Positions 56,221-64,000 of a stretch of 64,000 nucleotides of DNA are shown here, one piece after another (the stretch's first letter is position 1; each line of letters begins with the position of its first letter). The notes under the pieces are model-generated. The model searched no databases and had not been told where the DNA came from. It worked only from the letters and a program-made list of their open reading frames with translations. The DNA is taken from the NCBI RefSeq assembly GCF_000429225.1, contig NZ_AUBL01000001.1, positions 119,677-183,676 on the forward strand, in the 5' to 3' direction. This DNA is from Actinomyces dentalis DSM 19115 (GTDB lineage Bacteria; Actinomycetota; Actinomycetes; Actinomycetales; Actinomycetaceae). A program made the position numbers and the translations under genes.

Positions 56221-59200
56221 GTGGCTGAGTACTCCGATAAATTGGGTGCCTACGACGAGGCCGTGGTGTTCGATGACGCGACGGCGGATCGTCTGATCTC
56301 GGCGGCGCAGACCCTGTCGAGCACGTTGACGACTCAGGGGTCGGATCGCACCAGTTGGGCGACGACGGCGTCGACTGATTTCGAGGGCCATTACGCGGAG
56401 GTCTTCGACACCAATTCCAAGGCCGGGTCGACGGATTGCACGAATATATCGTCGGCCCTGAACGACCTGGTGTCCGAGGTCCAGGCACTGAAGACCGCCG
56501 CCGCGGCCGAGAAGAGCCGGCGCGCCCAGGCCAAGGAGTGGGCCGACCGGCAGGACCACGAGACGTTCCTGAAGAAGGGGTGGGACTGGCTGACCAGTCA
56601 GGACCAGGCCCCGCCGGGCCCGGACCAGGTGCCCCTGCCCCAGCCCCACGAGCCGGTCACCTCCTCGTGGAGTGAGCCGGCGCCCGCCGCGAGCGGGTCG
56701 GTCAGCTCCGCGTGCCCGCAGGACCTGCGCACCTACGCCACCAATATCAGCGGCGCCAACGACACGGTGGTGACCCAGAAGGGGACCCTGGACGGGGCGA
56801 TCTCCGACTTCGCCACCGCCTGCGCCTGGTGCACGATCGACGCCTCGGGCATCACCGCCGCCCTGACCTCGTTCACCTCCAACAACACCGGCGAGGCCGC
56901 CTGGGTGAACACGGTGGCCGACGCCTTCGAGGCCGCCGGCGGCGGGGACGGGGGCATCTCCACGGTCTCGGACGAGGCCATCGCCGCGTGCCTGGAGGCC
57001 GCCGGGGTCGCCGAGAACCGCAAGCCACTGGACGTGGCCTCCCCCCAGATCATGGGCGACCCCCAGACGTCGGGGTACGCCGACGACCCGGTCAACACCA
57101 CCACCGGCAACTTCGTCGAACCCGAGGCGGACCTGGTCTTCACCGGGGCGGGGGCCTCCCTGGAGTTCGAACGCGTGTACAACTCGGTGTCGTCCTCCCA
57201 CGGCTCGGACGACGCGCCGGGGGCGGGGGCGTTCGGGCCCGGCTGGTCCTCCACCGCCGATGAGCGCCTGGTGGTCGACGACGAGGGCGCCACCTGGGTG
57301 CGCGCCACCGGCCGCCACGTCGTCTTCCCCCGCGCCGGGGCCGGCTGGGGGCGCGCGGTGGGCGAGAACCTGTGGCTGGAGGCTCTCGACGCCGACGACA
57401 CCGGTGCCGACGACACGGCCTCCGCCGGCGGCGACGACAGCACCGCCGCCGGCGCCCGCGGCGCGGGTGGTTTCGTGGTGTCGGACAATGAGGGCGGCCG
57501 GTGGTGCTTCGACGTCGCAGGGCGGCCGGCGTGGTGGTCGCGGGGGGCGGGCACGCGCGTGGAGCGCTCCTACGACTCCTCCGGCCGCCTGGCGGGGCTG
57601 GCCCATGAGCGGGGCCGGGGCGTGGACGTGGTCTGGGACGGGGCCGGGTCGCGGATCGTGGCCCTGGTGGCCCGGGACGGGCGGCGGGCGGACTTCTCCT
57701 ACGACTCCTCCGGCCGCCTGGTGGGGGTCACTCGCAGCGGCGGGGGCGCGCGCCGCTACGAGTGGGGCGAGGAATCGGGGCGCATCGAGCGGGTCATGGA
57801 CGCCGACGGGGTGGTGGAGGCGGACAACGCCTACGATGAGGCCGGGCGGGTGGTCCGCCAGCGCTCCGCGTTCGGGCGGGTGTCCCACTACTCCTACCTG
57901 CCCGGGGGCGTCACCCAGGTCGCCGACGCCGATGGCTCCCGGGCCAATGTGTGGGTCCACGACGCCCGCGGCCGCCTGACCGGCATGATCGACGCCGCAG
58001 GCAACCGCCAGTCCATCGGCTGGGACCGGTGGGGCAACCGGGTCATGATCACCGGCCGCGACGGCGGACGCACCATCAACCAGTACGACGAGCGCGGACG
58101 ACTGGTCACCGAGCTCGCCCCCACGGGGGTCCGGACCACCAGTGCATGGGACGAACTCGATCGTCTGGTCGAGGTGCATGTCACGCCGGCGCCGTCGGAG
58201 GGGGAGGACGGAGACGCCGGGGCGCAGGCGGATCCGGAGTCGGTGGTCCGCTACGGCTACCGGGGGGCGGATCGCAATCCCTCGACGATCACCGATCCCG
58301 AGGGCGGGATCACCCGTCTGAACTGGGAGGACGGGCTCCTGACCCGCTTGGAGGATCCCACGGGCGTAATCGTGAGGTTGTCGTACGACGAGCACGGCGA
58401 GCTGACCTCGGTCACCAACGCGGTCGGCGACACCGCCCGCCTGGAGCGCGACGGAGCCGGGCGGATCACCGCGTCCATCACACCGTCGGGCCGGCGCACC
58501 CAGTACCGCTACGACGCCGCCGGCAACCTCGTCTCGCGCCGCGACCCCGACGGGGCGACCTGGCGGTGGGAGCACACCCCCGGCGGACGACCGTGCGCCG
58601 AGATCGACCCGGCCGGGCATCGCAAGACCTGCGAGTACGGGGAGCACGGGGAGCAGACCGAGTACGTCGATCCCCTGGGCGAGCGGCTGCGCAACCGGTG
58701 GGATGACGTGGGCAACCTCGCCGAGACCGTCATGCCGGACGGCACGTCGTGGGCGTACACCTATGACGCCCTGTCGCGCCTGGTCGCGGTGAAGGACCCT
58801 GCGAATGCGGTGTGGCGCAATGAGTACGACGTCGTCGGCCGCCTCACGGCGACGGTGGATCCGACCGGGGTGCGCCGCGAGCAGGGCGTTTCCGCGCACG
58901 GCATGCGGCGCACCCTCACCGACGGCGCCGCGACGAGCGCGGTGACAACGGACGCGCTGGGTCGTATCACGGCCGTCACCGGTGATGACGGCGCCGATCG
59001 GGTGACTCGCTACGATCTGTGCGGGCGCCCGGTGGAGTACGTGGACGCCGAGGGCGGATCCACCGTGCTGGAGCGTGATCCGGCGGGCAAGGTTGTTCGC
59101 CTGGTGCGGCCCTCGGGCGAGGAGACCCGCTACGAGTGGGATGAGTGCGGTCGCCTGTCGGCGGTGATCGACGCGGCGGGCGGGGCGAGCCGGTTCGAGT

Positions 59201-61914
59201 ACAACGCCGATTCGCTGCTGGTGCGCGAGATCTGGCCGACGGGCGAGGCGAGTTGGTTCCGTTACGATCCGTGCGGCCGCGTGGCGGCCAAGCACGTGCC
59301 CGGGTACGGCACGACCTGTTATGAGCGGGACCTGTCCGGCCGCGTCGTGGTGCTGGTGGATCCGGCGTGCGGGCGCCGTCGTTTCCGCTATAACGAGGTC
59401 GGGAATCTGGTTGAGGCGGTCGCCGGCACGGGTGCGGTCACGCGCTACGAGTACGACTCCATGGGTGTTCTGGTGGCGGTCATCGATCCGTTGGGCGGGG
59501 TGACGCGCTACGAGCGCGACGCTCGCGGCGATGTGGTGCGGTTGGTCGATCCCCTGGGGCGCGAGACGACGGCGCGCTACGACGCCGCCGGACGCCAGGT
59601 GTCCCAGCGGGACGCCGCCGGTCACGTGACCGACTGGGAGTACGACGCGAACGGCTGGTTCGCGGCGATGAGTTACGACGGGGTCGAGCACCACCGCGTG
59701 GAGCGGGACTTCGCCGCCCGGACGATGCGCATCACGCAGGCCGGCGGACACACCATGACGGTGCGCTGGGACGGGGCCGGCCGCCTGGTGTCGCGCAGCA
59801 GTGACGGGCGCACGGTGGAATGGGGCTATGACGGCGATGGGCGCCGGGTGTGGATGAGGGCCCCCGACGGGGCAGTCACCGACTACGCCTACGACGGGGC
59901 CGGCCGCCTCGTCCGGGTGGAGAATTCGGCGTTCGGGCGGGTGGTGTACGAGCACGACGCGTCGGGGCGGATGGTGTCGGCGACCGCCGGGGACGTGCGC
60001 CAGGAGTGGGTGCGCGGCGACGGGTTCGTCACCGAGTACCTGGTGCGCGATCTGGCGGGCGGCGGCATCTCCCACACGAGCGTGGGCCGTGATGAGGCCG
60101 GTCGGGTGACGTGGACGTCTCAGGACGGCTCCCACACCGATTACGCCTACGACGGGGCGAACCAGCTCGTGGGCGCGGTGGTGGACGGGATCGCCTCCAC
60201 CTATGTCTACGACGACGCCGGCCGCCTGGTGGAGGAGATCGTCGATGACGGCGCCGGCGGGACGCGCCGGCGGGCTCTGGTCTACGATGCGGCCGGGCAG
60301 TTGGTGTCCGCCGGTGGCGGCGGCGCGGTGGAGACGCGATTCGTCTACGATGCGGCCGGGCGCAGGGTGCGCGAGGAGCGCGCCGACGGCGGTGTGCGCG
60401 TCTTCGCCTGGGGTGCGCTGGCGAGACTGGAGTCGGTGAGCATTGACGGCGCGCTGGAGAAGCGGCGCGTGTCGCTGCTGACCGATGCGCTGGGCGAGTT
60501 GGCGGCCGTCGACGGTGCGCGCCTGGACTGGGACAGCGCCTCGGCGGTTCCGGGTCTGCTGGGCGTGGGCGGCAGCAGTGCGGTGGGTGTGCCCGGGTTC
60601 ACGGCGGTCGGCGACGGGTGGCGGGCGGCGGGTTGGCGCGACGCCCGGTCGCAAGGTGCGGACCCGTGGGGCGGGCCCGGCGGGGCGGACGGTCCCGACG
60701 GCCCCGGTGGCGGGGTGTCGTGGGGCGCCGGCGGCGAATTGGGGCTGCCCGGTGGTCTGGAGTGGTTGGGGGCGCGCGTGTACGACCGGGGTACGCGCGG
60801 GTTCCTGTCGCGCGATCCGCTGGAGGCGACGGCGGGCGCGGGCTGGGCGGGCAATCCGTACTCCTACGCGGGCAACAACCCGGTGGGGATGAGCGACCCC
60901 TCGGGGCGCCATCCGCTGACCGACGCCGAGCTCGCCTCCTGGAAGGACTCCCACAAGACGGGTCTGGCGGCGGCCGGGGCGTGGGTGGCCGACAACTGGG
61001 AGTACCTCGTGGCGGGCGCGGCCATCGTGGCCGGGGTGGCCCTGATGTTCACGGGCGTGGGCGGGCCGGCCGGCCTGGCCCTGATGTCCGTGTCGGGGGC
61101 GCTGGTGTCGGGGGGCATCAGCATCGCCGAGCAGAAGCACGGCAAGGGGTCGGTCGACTGGGGCGCGGTGGGCAGGGAGGCCGCGATCGGGGCGATCCCC
61201 TTCCCCGGCGGGGGCGCCGCCGCGGCGGGCCGCGAGGCCGCCGAGCAGGTCGGGCGCGAGGCCCTGGAGGCCGGTACCCGCGAGGCCGTCGAGGCCGCCG
61301 CGCGCAGCGCGGGCGAGCGCGAACTGGGGGCCGTGGGCCGCGAGGCCGTCGAGAGTGCGGGCGACCGGGCGGCGCAGGAGGCCGCGGAATGGTGCCACGG
61401 GGCCGCCTGCTTCGCCGCGGGCACCGGCGTGCTCATGGCCGACGGGACCGTCCGGCCCATCGAGGACGTGGCGGCCGGTGATCGGGTCGCCGCCTGCGAC
61501 CCGATCACCGGGGAGGCCCTGGCGCGGACGGTGACCGCCACCGCCTCCCACGACGACGTCCCCGTCCTGCGGGTGCGCACCGACGACGGCGGGGCGGTCG
61601 AGACCACCGCCACCCACCCCTTCTGGGTCGAGGACCGCGGTTGGACCCCCGCCGGCCGCCTGAGGGCCGGGGACCGCCTGCTCACCCCCGACGGGAGGAC
61701 CGTCGAGGTCACCGCCGCCGCCCCACCGGCCGCACCCGACGGGTGTACAGTCTCGAGGTCGACGGCCTCCAGGCCTACTACGTGCGCGCCGGCACCGCCT
61801 TCATCGCCGTCCACAACGAATGCTCCGAACTCGCACGCCGACTCCAACAACGCGCACAACAACTCAACGACGCCAGAGGCGGTCGGTCCGCGCAGATGGG
61901 TACCACAGCCGTGA
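56221..61914 (+). CDS. Giant RHS/YD-repeat polymorphic toxin carrier with WXG-like N-terminus and broken HINT domain
   Basis: GTG 56221 has GGGAG 6 bp ahead; the in-frame ATG 56194 lacks one. The 1897-codon frame encodes: an ESX/WXG-like helical domain (1-100, VAEYSDKLGAYDEAVVF), a second helical domain, an RHS entry domain with NTTTGNFVEPEADLVFTGAG, dozens of YD repeats, the RHS core end GFLSRDPLEA...YSYAGNNPVGMSDPSGRH near residues 1530-1565, a membrane-active hydrophobic stretch, then a PT-HINT domain from Cys1730 (CFAAGTGVLMADG). Near 61722 the frame goes out of register; the last about 60 residues are nonsense and end at 61914. The WXG-like start suggests type VII export. The protein as coded cannot carry its toxin tip. 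Confidence 0.85.
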   Translation: MAEYSDKLGAYDEAVVFDDATADRLISAAQTLSSTLTTQGSDRTSWATTASTDFEGHYAEVFDTNSKAGSTDCTNISSALNDLVSEVQALKTAAAAEKSRRAQAKEWADRQDHETFLKKGWDWLTSQDQAPPGPDQVPLPQPHEPVTSSWSEPAPAASGSVSSACPQDLRTYATNISGANDTVVTQKGTLDGAISDFATACAWCTIDASGITAALTSFTSNNTGEAAWVNTVADAFEAAGGGDGGISTVSDEAIAACLEAAGVAENRKPLDVASPQIMGDPQTSGYADDPVNTTTGNFVEPEADLVFTGAGASLEFERVYNSVSSSHGSDDAPGAGAFGPGWSSTADERLVVDDEGATWVRATGRHVVFPRAGAGWGRAVGENLWLEALDADDTGADDTASAGGDDSTAAGARGAGGFVVSDNEGGRWCFDVAGRPAWWSRGAGTRVERSYDSSGRLAGLAHERGRGVDVVWDGAGSRIVALVARDGRRADFSYDSSGRLVGVTRSGGGARRYEWGEESGRIERVMDADGVVEADNAYDEAGRVVRQRSAFGRVSHYSYLPGGVTQVADADGSRANVWVHDARGRLTGMIDAAGNRQSIGWDRWGNRVMITGRDGGRTINQYDERGRLVTELAPTGVRTTSAWDELDRLVEVHVTPAPSEGEDGDAGAQADPESVVRYGYRGADRNPSTITDPEGGITRLNWEDGLLTRLEDPTGVIVRLSYDEHGELTSVTNAVGDTARLERDGAGRITASITPSGRRTQYRYDAAGNLVSRRDPDGATWRWEHTPGGRPCAEIDPAGHRKTCEYGEHGEQTEYVDPLGERLRNRWDDVGNLAETVMPDGTSWAYTYDALSRLVAVKDPANAVWRNEYDVVGRLTATVDPTGVRREQGVSAHGMRRTLTDGAATSAVTTDALGRITAVTGDDGADRVTRYDLCGRPVEYVDAEGGSTVLERDPAGKVVRLVRPSGEETRYEWDECGRLSAVIDAAGGASRFEYNADSLLVREIWPTGEASWFRYDPCGRVAAKHVPGYGTTCYERDLSGRVVVLVDPACGRRRFRYNEVGNLVEAVAGTGAVTRYEYDSMGVLVAVIDPLGGVTRYERDARGDVVRLVDPLGRETTARYDAAGRQVSQRDAAGHVTDWEYDANGWFAAMSYDGVEHHRVERDFAARTMRITQAGGHTMTVRWDGAGRLVSRSSDGRTVEWGYDGDGRRVWMRAPDGAVTDYAYDGAGRLVRVENSAFGRVVYEHDASGRMVSATAGDVRQEWVRGDGFVTEYLVRDLAGGGISHTSVGRDEAGRVTWTSQDGSHTDYAYDGANQLVGAVVDGIASTYVYDDAGRLVEEIVDDGAGGTRRRALVYDAAGQLVSAGGGGAVETRFVYDAAGRRVREERADGGVRVFAWGALARLESVSIDGALEKRRVSLLTDALGELAAVDGARLDWDSASAVPGLLGVGGSSAVGVPGFTAVGDGWRAAGWRDARSQGADPWGGPGGADGPDGPGGGVSWGAGGELGLPGGLEWLGARVYDRGTRGFLSRDPLEATAGAGWAGNPYSYAGNNPVGMSDPSGRHPLTDAELASWKDSHKTGLAAAGAWVADNWEYLVAGAAIVAGVALMFTGVGGPAGLALMSVSGALVSGGISIAEQKHGKGSVDWGAVGREAAIGAIPFPGGGAAAAGREAAEQVGREALEAGTREAVEAAARSAGERELGAVGREAVESAGDRAAQEAAEWCHGAACFAAGTGVLMADGTVRPIEDVAAGDRVAACDPITGEALARTVTATASHDDVPVLRVRTDDGGAVETTATHPFWVEDRGWTPAGRLRAGDRLLTPDGRTVEVTAAAPPAAPDGCTVSRSTASRPTTCAPAPPSSPSTTNAPNSHADSNNAHNNSTTPEAVGPRRWVPQP

Positions 61915-62252
61915 TACAAGCACAGGCTGAGATCGATGGTAAAACCGTGATCACCACATTCGTGGCAACCAACAGGAAGTACTCGGAGAAACCGATGAGA
62001 GATATGCTGCGGAAAGGCATGGAGGAATTCGTTAAAGGAAAAGGTCACGCCGAGGAAACGATCCTCAGGCATCTCGATGAGGACAAGTACACCTGGAGGG
62101 TCATCGCCGGTGGGACGTCCCGCAACGTCTGCCGGGAGACGTGCGCACCGCGCGTCACAGGGCATGGACTGGAGCTGACGGGACGGGAATTCCGAGGGCG
62201 TGCGGACAAGACCCCCTACCGCATGTTCCAGATCCCCGGACTGGGTCATTGA
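61722..62252 (+). pseudogene. Out-of-frame HINT end plus deaminase-like toxin tip of the RHS protein
   Basis: In the -1 frame the sequence continues TGRTRRVYSLEVDGLQAYYV and RAGTAFIAVHN, the normal end of a PT-HINT autoprotease, then a 144-residue tip with GHAEETILRHLDE and GGTSRNVCRETCAP (HAE at 62046-62054, Cys codons at 62131 and 62143), a zinc-deaminase-like signature, similar to YwqJ-type toxins as I recall; spacing between the cysteines is one residue longer than the classical CxxC. It ends PYRMFQIPGLGH. A one-base deletion around 61720-61726 in a C-rich run separates it from the carrier. No own start site is evident, so it is probably silent in this sequence. Confidence 0.65.
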
Positions 62253-62288
62253 AGAAGACGAGGAAGACACCGAAGGAGTGTTCCAGCA

Positions 62289-62897
62289 ATGGTAGAAGAC
62301 TATCTCACCGCGGATGATTTCGAGGGCCTGTCCGGGGACGGCCTGGCGGAGGCGTGCCTGGCTTGTTCGGCAAGGCTGTCGCCCATGTTCGCGGCCTTCG
62401 CCACGCGCAGCGGCCCGCGGGACTACGACGACCTGGTCAGGGACCTGTGGGCGTGCGCGGGCCGGGAGGTGAGCGCCCGGGAGGCCGAGGAGTTCGAGCG
62501 GCGCATCGAGGCGTTCCCGGAGGCCGACTGCGACGACCCCTACCTGCTGGACTTCTACGCCATGCTCGTTCTCGATCTCCCCTTCGAGGCCCTGCACGTC
62601 CTGGCGGGAGGCGGGGTCAAACAGGCCCTGGACTGCTCGGAGTCCGCACTGGAGGTTTTGGGCGAGTTCAGGGAGGAGCTCGATGACGAGAACGAGCTGT
62701 GGGACGCCGAGCGCCAGGAGCAGCTGCGCGTCATCGCCGGTCTCAGGGCTGGCGAGCGCCCGACCTTCGACTCCTGCCTGGCCTCGCCCGCCTCCCGCAG
62801 ACTCGCCGAGGTCCTGCCCGGAATCGTCGCGACACAGCGCGCGGAGCAGGATGAGTACCTGGCCCGTATCCGCCGCCAGCAGCAGACCCGCGAGTAG
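62289..62897 (+). CDS. Immunity protein of the RHS toxin (DUF416/YjaG-like)
   Basis: 202 residues from ATG 62289 with AAGGAG upstream, starting 36 bp after the toxin tip stop. Acidic, helical (LAEACLACSARLSPMFAAFA; YDDLVRDLWACAGREVSARE). The pattern of an early Cys/Met/Phe helix, a DLW motif and a later Ser/Ala helix recalls the DUF416/YjaG family; uncertain. Position directly behind the toxin and presence of a near-identical second copy fit an immunity gene. Confidence 0.65.
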   Translation: MVEDYLTADDFEGLSGDGLAEACLACSARLSPMFAAFATRSGPRDYDDLVRDLWACAGREVSAREAEEFERRIEAFPEADCDDPYLLDFYAMLVLDLPFEALHVLAGGGVKQALDCSESALEVLGEFREELDDENELWDAERQEQLRVIAGLRAGERPTFDSCLASPASRRLAEVLPGIVATQRAEQDEYLARIRRQQQTRE

Positions 62898-62944
62898 ACC
62901 CGCCCTCAACGCAGACAAACCCCGAGGTCCACACGGAAGGGCAT

Positions 62945-62972
62945 TCCGGGGCGTCTGGGAGAACTCCCCGGA
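62945..62972 (+). terminator. Stem-loop after the first immunity gene
   Basis: TCCGGGG (62945-62951) pairs perfectly with CCCCGGA (62966-62972) around a 14-base loop, 48 bp after the immunity stop. Confidence 0.35.
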
Positions 62973-63137
62973 TGCGACACGGCGATGATCCATTCCCGTG
63001 GGTCATCACGGATGCCTTAGTGATAACTATTGCGGGTCCACGAGGGGCGGGTCGTCGCGACTGGTTCGTGGGGGTCCTCCGTTCACAAGCTGGGTGTGGA
63101 TGGTCTGGGGGAGTTGGCCCGTGTGGACGGGCGGAAG

Positions 63138-63308
63138 GACAAGTACACCTGGAGGGTCATCGCCGGTGGGACGTCCCGCAACGTCTGCCGGGAGACGTGC
63201 GCACCGCGCATCGCGGCGCATGGACTGGAACTGACGGGACGGGAATTCGCCGGGCGCGCTGACAAGACCCCCTACCGCATGTTCCAGATCCCCGGACTGG
63301 GCCATTGA
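63138..63308 (+). pseudogene. Orphan C-terminal fragment of the deaminase-like toxin
   Basis: 57 codons identical or nearly so to the end of the first toxin tip (DKYTWRVIAGG, NVCRETCAPRIAAHGLELTG, to PYRMFQIPGLGH). It keeps the Cys pair but lacks the HAE half and any carrier, so it is not an active toxin alone. An upstream in-frame ATG exists (63030) but the sequence before 63138 is unrelated. It is a typical orphan tip from which a carrier could be refitted by recombination. Confidence 0.75.
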
Positions 63309-63344
63309 AGAATACGAGGAAGACACCGAAGGAGTGTTCCAGTA

Positions 63345-63950
63345 ATGAGAGACTACCTCACCGCGGATGATTTCGAGGGCCTGTCCGGGGACGGCCTGGC
63401 GGAGGCGTGCCTGGCGTGCTCGGCGAGGTTCTCGCCCATGTTCGCGGCCTTCGCCACGCGCAGCGGCCCGCGGGACTACGACGACCTGGTCAGGGACCTG
63501 TGGGCGTGCGCGGGCCGGAAGGTGAGCGCCCGGGAGGCCGAGGAGTTCGAGCGGCGCGTCCGGGCGTTCCCGGAGGCCGACTGCGACGACTCCTACCTGC
63601 TGGACTACTACGTCATGCGCGTCCTGGAACTTCCCTTCGAGACCCTGCACGTCCTGGCGGGAGGCGGGGTCAAACGGGCTCTGGACTGCTCAGTGGCCGC
63701 GCTGGGGCTCGCGGACGAGTTCAGGGATGAGCTCGATGACGAGAGCGAGTTGTGGGACCCGGAGCGCCAGGAGCAGCTGCGCGTCATCGCAGGCCTCAAA
63801 GCCGGCCGGCACCCGACCTTCGACTCCTGCCTGGCCTCGCCCGCCTCCCGCAGACTCACCGAGGTCCTGCCCGCAATCGTCGCGACACAGCGCGCGAGAC
63901 AGGACGAGTACCTGGCCCGTATCCGCCGCCAGCAGCAGACCCGCGAGTAG
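63345..63950 (+). CDS. Second copy of the immunity protein
   Basis: 201 residues from ATG 63345 with AAGGAG upstream; begins MRDYLTADDFEG against MVEDYLTADDFEG of the first copy. It differs from the first mostly at surface-type residues and keeps all helices and the DLW motif; C-terminus ends RRQQQTRE in both. It follows the orphan toxin tip by 36 bp, like the first pair. It would protect against the same or a slightly different toxin variant. Confidence 0.7.
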   Translation: MRDYLTADDFEGLSGDGLAEACLACSARFSPMFAAFATRSGPRDYDDLVRDLWACAGRKVSAREAEEFERRVRAFPEADCDDSYLLDYYVMRVLELPFETLHVLAGGGVKRALDCSVAALGLADEFRDELDDESELWDPERQEQLRVIAGLKAGRHPTFDSCLASPASRRLTEVLPAIVATQRARQDEYLARIRRQQQTRE

Positions 63951-64000
63951 ACCCGCCCTCAACGCAGACAAACCCCGAGGTCCACACGGAAGGGCATTCC

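Larger units (their letters stand above)
62081..64000 (+). repeat. Tandem duplication of toxin tip end and immunity gene
   Basis: 62081-62947 and 63137-64000 are closely similar copies, offset by 1056 bp (1053 bp after one codon is lost at the start of the second immunity gene). The second copy runs to the end of the window and may continue. The 189 bp between the copies (62948-63136) are unique. Confidence 0.9.

Noticed and set aside
56086..61617. 1843-codon minus-strand frame opposite the RHS gene
   Set aside because: Antisense of YD repeats; compositional artefact of GC-rich repetitive coding sequence.

Overview
The window comes from a very GC-rich (clearly above 70% by eye) Gram-positive actinobacterium, most likely an Actinomyces-type member of the Actinomycetaceae. 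The grounds are the rapZ-yvcK-whiA-gap-pgk-tpiA-secG order, the xerD-parA-scpA-scpB-rluB-tyrA block, a fused cmk-der gene, strong G/C third-position bias, GTG/TTG starts and TAGACT-like -10 boxes. Species assignment is inference.

Layout. 1-6663: nucleotide-sensing and cell-envelope regulators (rapZ, partial; yvcK; whiA), then the lower glycolysis cluster gap-pgk-tpiA and secG, with clear stem-loop terminators after gap and tpiA. 6721-17238: chromosome segregation and housekeeping (xerD, parA, scpA, scpB, rluB, tyrA, cmk-der), interrupted between tyrA and cmk-der by a decayed secreted-protein leader and a large reverse-strand protein of unknown function. 17317-22967: a membrane pentapeptide-repeat protein on the minus strand, a helical-repeat paralogue of a SWIM-finger protein, pgi and a rhodanese. 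23247-24660: tRNA-Pro(GGG) followed by gene debris, comprising a small cationic peptide gene with its own terminator, a frameshifted membrane/HTH gene, a 5'-truncated excisionase-like HTH gene and what looks like the overlap of a RelB/RelE-type toxin-antitoxin pair.

25098-34296 is an accessory island: a tail-anchored protein with an acidic tail, a SWIM zinc-finger protein, and a tight four-gene set of membrane-anchored Ser/Thr kinase, zinc-ribbon P-loop GTPase, large membrane-anchored partner and small partner. This layout resembles GTPase-centred bacterial conflict systems (DO-GTPase/GAP1 families, from memory) and is the best candidate for an undescribed system. 34419-38867: an FtsX/MacB-type ABC exporter on the minus strand, divergent from a NarL-type two-component system that probably controls it. 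38868-39550 is a gene-poor stretch with three long inverted repeats. One of them shares architecture and an 11-base core with another inverted repeat next to the tRNA.

40181-53969 is a minus-strand glycan-use locus: sugar isomerase-like protein, Gfo/Idh oxidoreductase, CUT1-type ABC importer with its own ATPase, GH38 alpha-mannosidase and PHP-domain protein in one overlapping operon, preceded by a ROK regulator and a GH2 glycosidase. 54188-56101 carries an orphan N6-adenine methyltransferase and an aldo/keto reductase. From 56221 to the end lies a polymorphic toxin locus: a very large WXG-like/RHS/HINT protein whose deaminase-like toxin tip has been put out of frame by a single-base change in the HINT domain, its immunity gene, and a tandem second copy of toxin tip plus immunity gene that runs to the end of the window.
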